Source of the DNA: an uncultured Oscillospiraceae bacterium
GTDB taxonomy: Bacteria; Bacillota; Clostridia; Oscillospirales; Oscillospiraceae
Assembly: GCA_900756575.1 (NCBI GenBank)
Contig: CAAEKQ010000043.1
Location: 1-6,615 of the forward strand
Length of the DNA: 6,615 nt
Reading direction: 5' to 3'
The notes below the pieces were generated by a model that saw only the letters and a list, made by a program, of their open reading frames with translations, made no database searches and was not told the DNA's origin. Position numbers and translations under genes: made by a program. Shown one piece after another: positions 4,981-6,615 of this stretch (its first letter is position 1; each line of letters starts with the position of its first letter).

Positions 4981-6615
4981 ATGGAAAGTCGGTATGCGCA
5001 TCTTCTTTCTCCCTTTCAGGTAGGGAATGTTGTATTCCGGAACCGGATGTTCACTGCGCCCATGGGGCTCCATGCCCTCCAGGGCGGCGAGCTGTATCCA
5101 ACTGAGGCCATCATCACCCACTATGCAAACAAGGCAAAGGGCGGTGCGGCGGTGGTCACCTGCTCCGGCACCGGGGCCTATCCGGTGACCCCGGACAAGG
5201 ATCATCTTGCCTATGATCTCTATATCGGCCACAGCCAGCACTATCTGGCCCAGCTGGCGGACGCCATCCATTTCTATGGGGCCAAGGCGTCCATGGAGAT
5301 TCAGGCGGCCACCCGGGAGGCGGGCTATTATGTCTCCGGAGGACTGATGGTGCCTGGCCCCGGCATGGTGCCCGGTCAGCCCACCAAGGAGCTGACGAAG
5401 GAGATGCTGGCAGACATCAAAAAGAATCTCCAGGATCAGGTGAAGATTCTAAAGCGCATCGGCTATGATATGTGTATGCTCCATATGGCCTATGACATGG
5501 GCCTGTTCGGCGGCTTCCTGAGCCTGAGAACCAACAAGCGGGAGGACGAATACGGCCCCCAGAGCCTGGAGAACCGTCTGCGCTTCTTAAACGAGTGCTG
5601 TGATGCCATTCACCTGGCGGCGGGCAAGGACTTTTTGATTGAGCTGAGAATGTCCGGCGAACTGCCCGAGGGTGCGGGCTTCACCATCGACGATGCCTGT
5701 GAAATGGCAAAGCTGGTGGAGAACCATGCAGACATCCTCCATGTCCATGCGGCCACCGGCTGGCAGGCCCACTGCATGAGCTTTGAGGCCGATACCCCCA
5801 ACCTGTGGATGGCCGAGAAAATCAAGGAGAGCGGCGCGAAGATTCCCGTTTTGACCATCGGCGGCTATCAGGATCTGGATGAGATGGAGGACGCCATTGC
5901 ATCCGGCAAGGCAGACCTCATTTCCATGGCCCGGGGTTGGCTGGCAGACCCGAATCTGGGCACCAAGGCCTATGAGGGACGGGGCGAGGATGTGGTGCCC
6001 TGCGTCAAATGTATGCGCTGCCACGACTCTGCCTGCATCGACGGCATTACCTTTGTATGTACCGTTAACCCCCTGATGGGCATTGAGCACGAGATGGAGA
6101 AGCTGGACAAGCCCCCGAAGGAACTCAAAAAGGTTGCAGTGGTCGGTGGTGGCCCGGCCGGTATGCAGGCAGCTTTGACGGCGGCAAACCGCGGCCATCA
6201 TGTGACGCTGTTTGAAGAGAAGGAGACCCTGGGCGGTCAGCTGAACTTTGCGGATTACGCCCAGTTCAAGCACTCTCTGGCCAAGTATAAGGACTACTTG
6301 ATTTATCAGCTGAGCAAATCCTCAGTGGATGTGGCGCTGGGCGTGAAGGCCACCCGAGAGATGCTGATAAAGGGCAATTTCGACGCTGTAATTGTAGCAG
6401 TGGGCGCATCCCCGCTGATTCTGCCCATTCCTGGCGCGGAGATGGCAATCCCGGCTCCCTATGTCTATGGCAATGAGAAGAAGCTCGACCGGTCCGTGGT
6501 GGTCATCGGCGGCGGTCAGGTGGGATGTGAGACGGCACTGCATCTGGTAGAGCAGGGACATGATGTGACCGTGCTGGAGATGCAGGAGAAGATTCTGGTG
6601 GACGCTTCTGCCTCC
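4981..6615 (+). CDS. NADH:flavin oxidoreductase, Fe-S Old Yellow Enzyme (3' truncated)
   Basis: Open from ATG 4981 to the window edge, 545 codons without stop; the 3' end is outside. Order: an FMN-binding TIM barrel (about 1-335) with LLSPFQVGNVVFRNRMFTAPMG (8-29), Gln108, Arg223 and MARGWLADP (316-324); a 4Fe-4S cluster Cys341-x2-Cys344-x2-Cys347-x12-Cys360, matching trimethylamine dehydrogenase spacing; an FAD dinucleotide fold GGGPAG (389-394); and an NAD(P) fold GGGQVG (510-515). This is the architecture of 2,4-dienoyl-CoA reductase, BaiCD/BaiH and TMADH, which pass electrons from NAD(P)H via FAD and Fe-S to FMN for ene reduction. The usual HxGR and HxxHGY active-site motifs are altered (Thr111; HMAYDM, 168-173), so the substrate is open. 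Full members run about 640-670 residues, so roughly 100-120 are missing. GGGAG at 4968-4972 supports the start. Confidence 0.9.
   Translation, partial: MESRYAHLLSPFQVGNVVFRNRMFTAPMGLHALQGGELYPTEAIITHYANKAKGGAAVVTCSGTGAYPVTPDKDHLAYDLYIGHSQHYLAQLADAIHFYGAKASMEIQAATREAGYYVSGGLMVPGPGMVPGQPTKELTKEMLADIKKNLQDQVKILKRIGYDMCMLHMAYDMGLFGGFLSLRTNKREDEYGPQSLENRLRFLNECCDAIHLAAGKDFLIELRMSGELPEGAGFTIDDACEMAKLVENHADILHVHAATGWQAHCMSFEADTPNLWMAEKIKESGAKIPVLTIGGYQDLDEMEDAIASGKADLISMARGWLADPNLGTKAYEGRGEDVVPCVKCMRCHDSACIDGITFVCTVNPLMGIEHEMEKLDKPPKELKKVAVVGGGPAGMQAALTAANRGHHVTLFEEKETLGGQLNFADYAQFKHSLAKYKDYLIYQLSKSSVDVALGVKATREMLIKGNFDAVIVAVGASPLILPIPGAEMAIPAPYVYGNEKKLDRSVVVIGGGQVGCETALHLVEQGHDVTVLEMQEKILVDASAS

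Noticed and set aside
5587..6273. 228-codon minus-strand frame inside the oxidoreductase.
   Set aside because: It is antisense to an unbroken 545-codon gene with all cofactor motifs, and it has no family signature.
1..6615. CRISPR array, tRNA or rRNA genes, insertion sequence, attachment site.
   Set aside because: No regular spaced repeats, no tRNA cloverleaf, no transposase frame and no flanking direct repeats were seen on either strand.

Overview
The window looks like chromosomal DNA from a Gram-positive, GC-moderate (about 55%) anaerobe, most likely a gut Clostridia member of the Oscillospiraceae/Ruminococcaceae type. The basis is strong purine-rich AGGAG ribosome binding sites, sigma-A type promoters, rho-independent terminators, and the protein families seen (UMF1 transporter, zinc-PLC-like protein, YjjU-like patatin, iron-sulfur Old Yellow Enzyme reductase). 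The family assignment of the organism is an inference; no rRNA or marker gene is present.

Layout from left to right. Bases 1-250 hold no convincing gene but contain a cluster of three hairpins (9-112), two of which share the same arm motif. A two-gene rightward unit follows: a zinc-dependent phospholipase C-like protein (251-1042) and a 12-TM UMF1-type MFS transporter (1070-2329), closed by a terminator at 2337-2369. The 426-base gap at 2330-2755 carries what looks like a free-standing leftward small RNA: a near-consensus promoter at 2591-2563, a structured body, and a strong terminator at 2422-2390. Next is a rightward membrane acyltransferase (2756-3838), which converges on a leftward patatin-like phospholipase (4775-3891) with a shared bidirectional terminator between them. 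A divergent promoter region (4776-4980) contains two palindromes next to or inside the patatin promoter. The right end is a rightward flavin/iron-sulfur oxidoreductase of the 2,4-dienoyl-CoA reductase/BaiCD/TMADH type, which starts at 4981 and is cut by the window edge.

The genes do not form one evident pathway. Three of the five (zinc-PLC-like, acyltransferase 3, patatin) act on lipids or cell-envelope acyl groups by family, but they sit in separate transcription units, so a common role is only a guess. I did not find an undescribed multi-gene system. The most interesting items are the candidate small RNA, the repeated hairpin motif at the left edge, the altered active-site motifs of the oxidoreductase, and the patatin operator-like palindromes.
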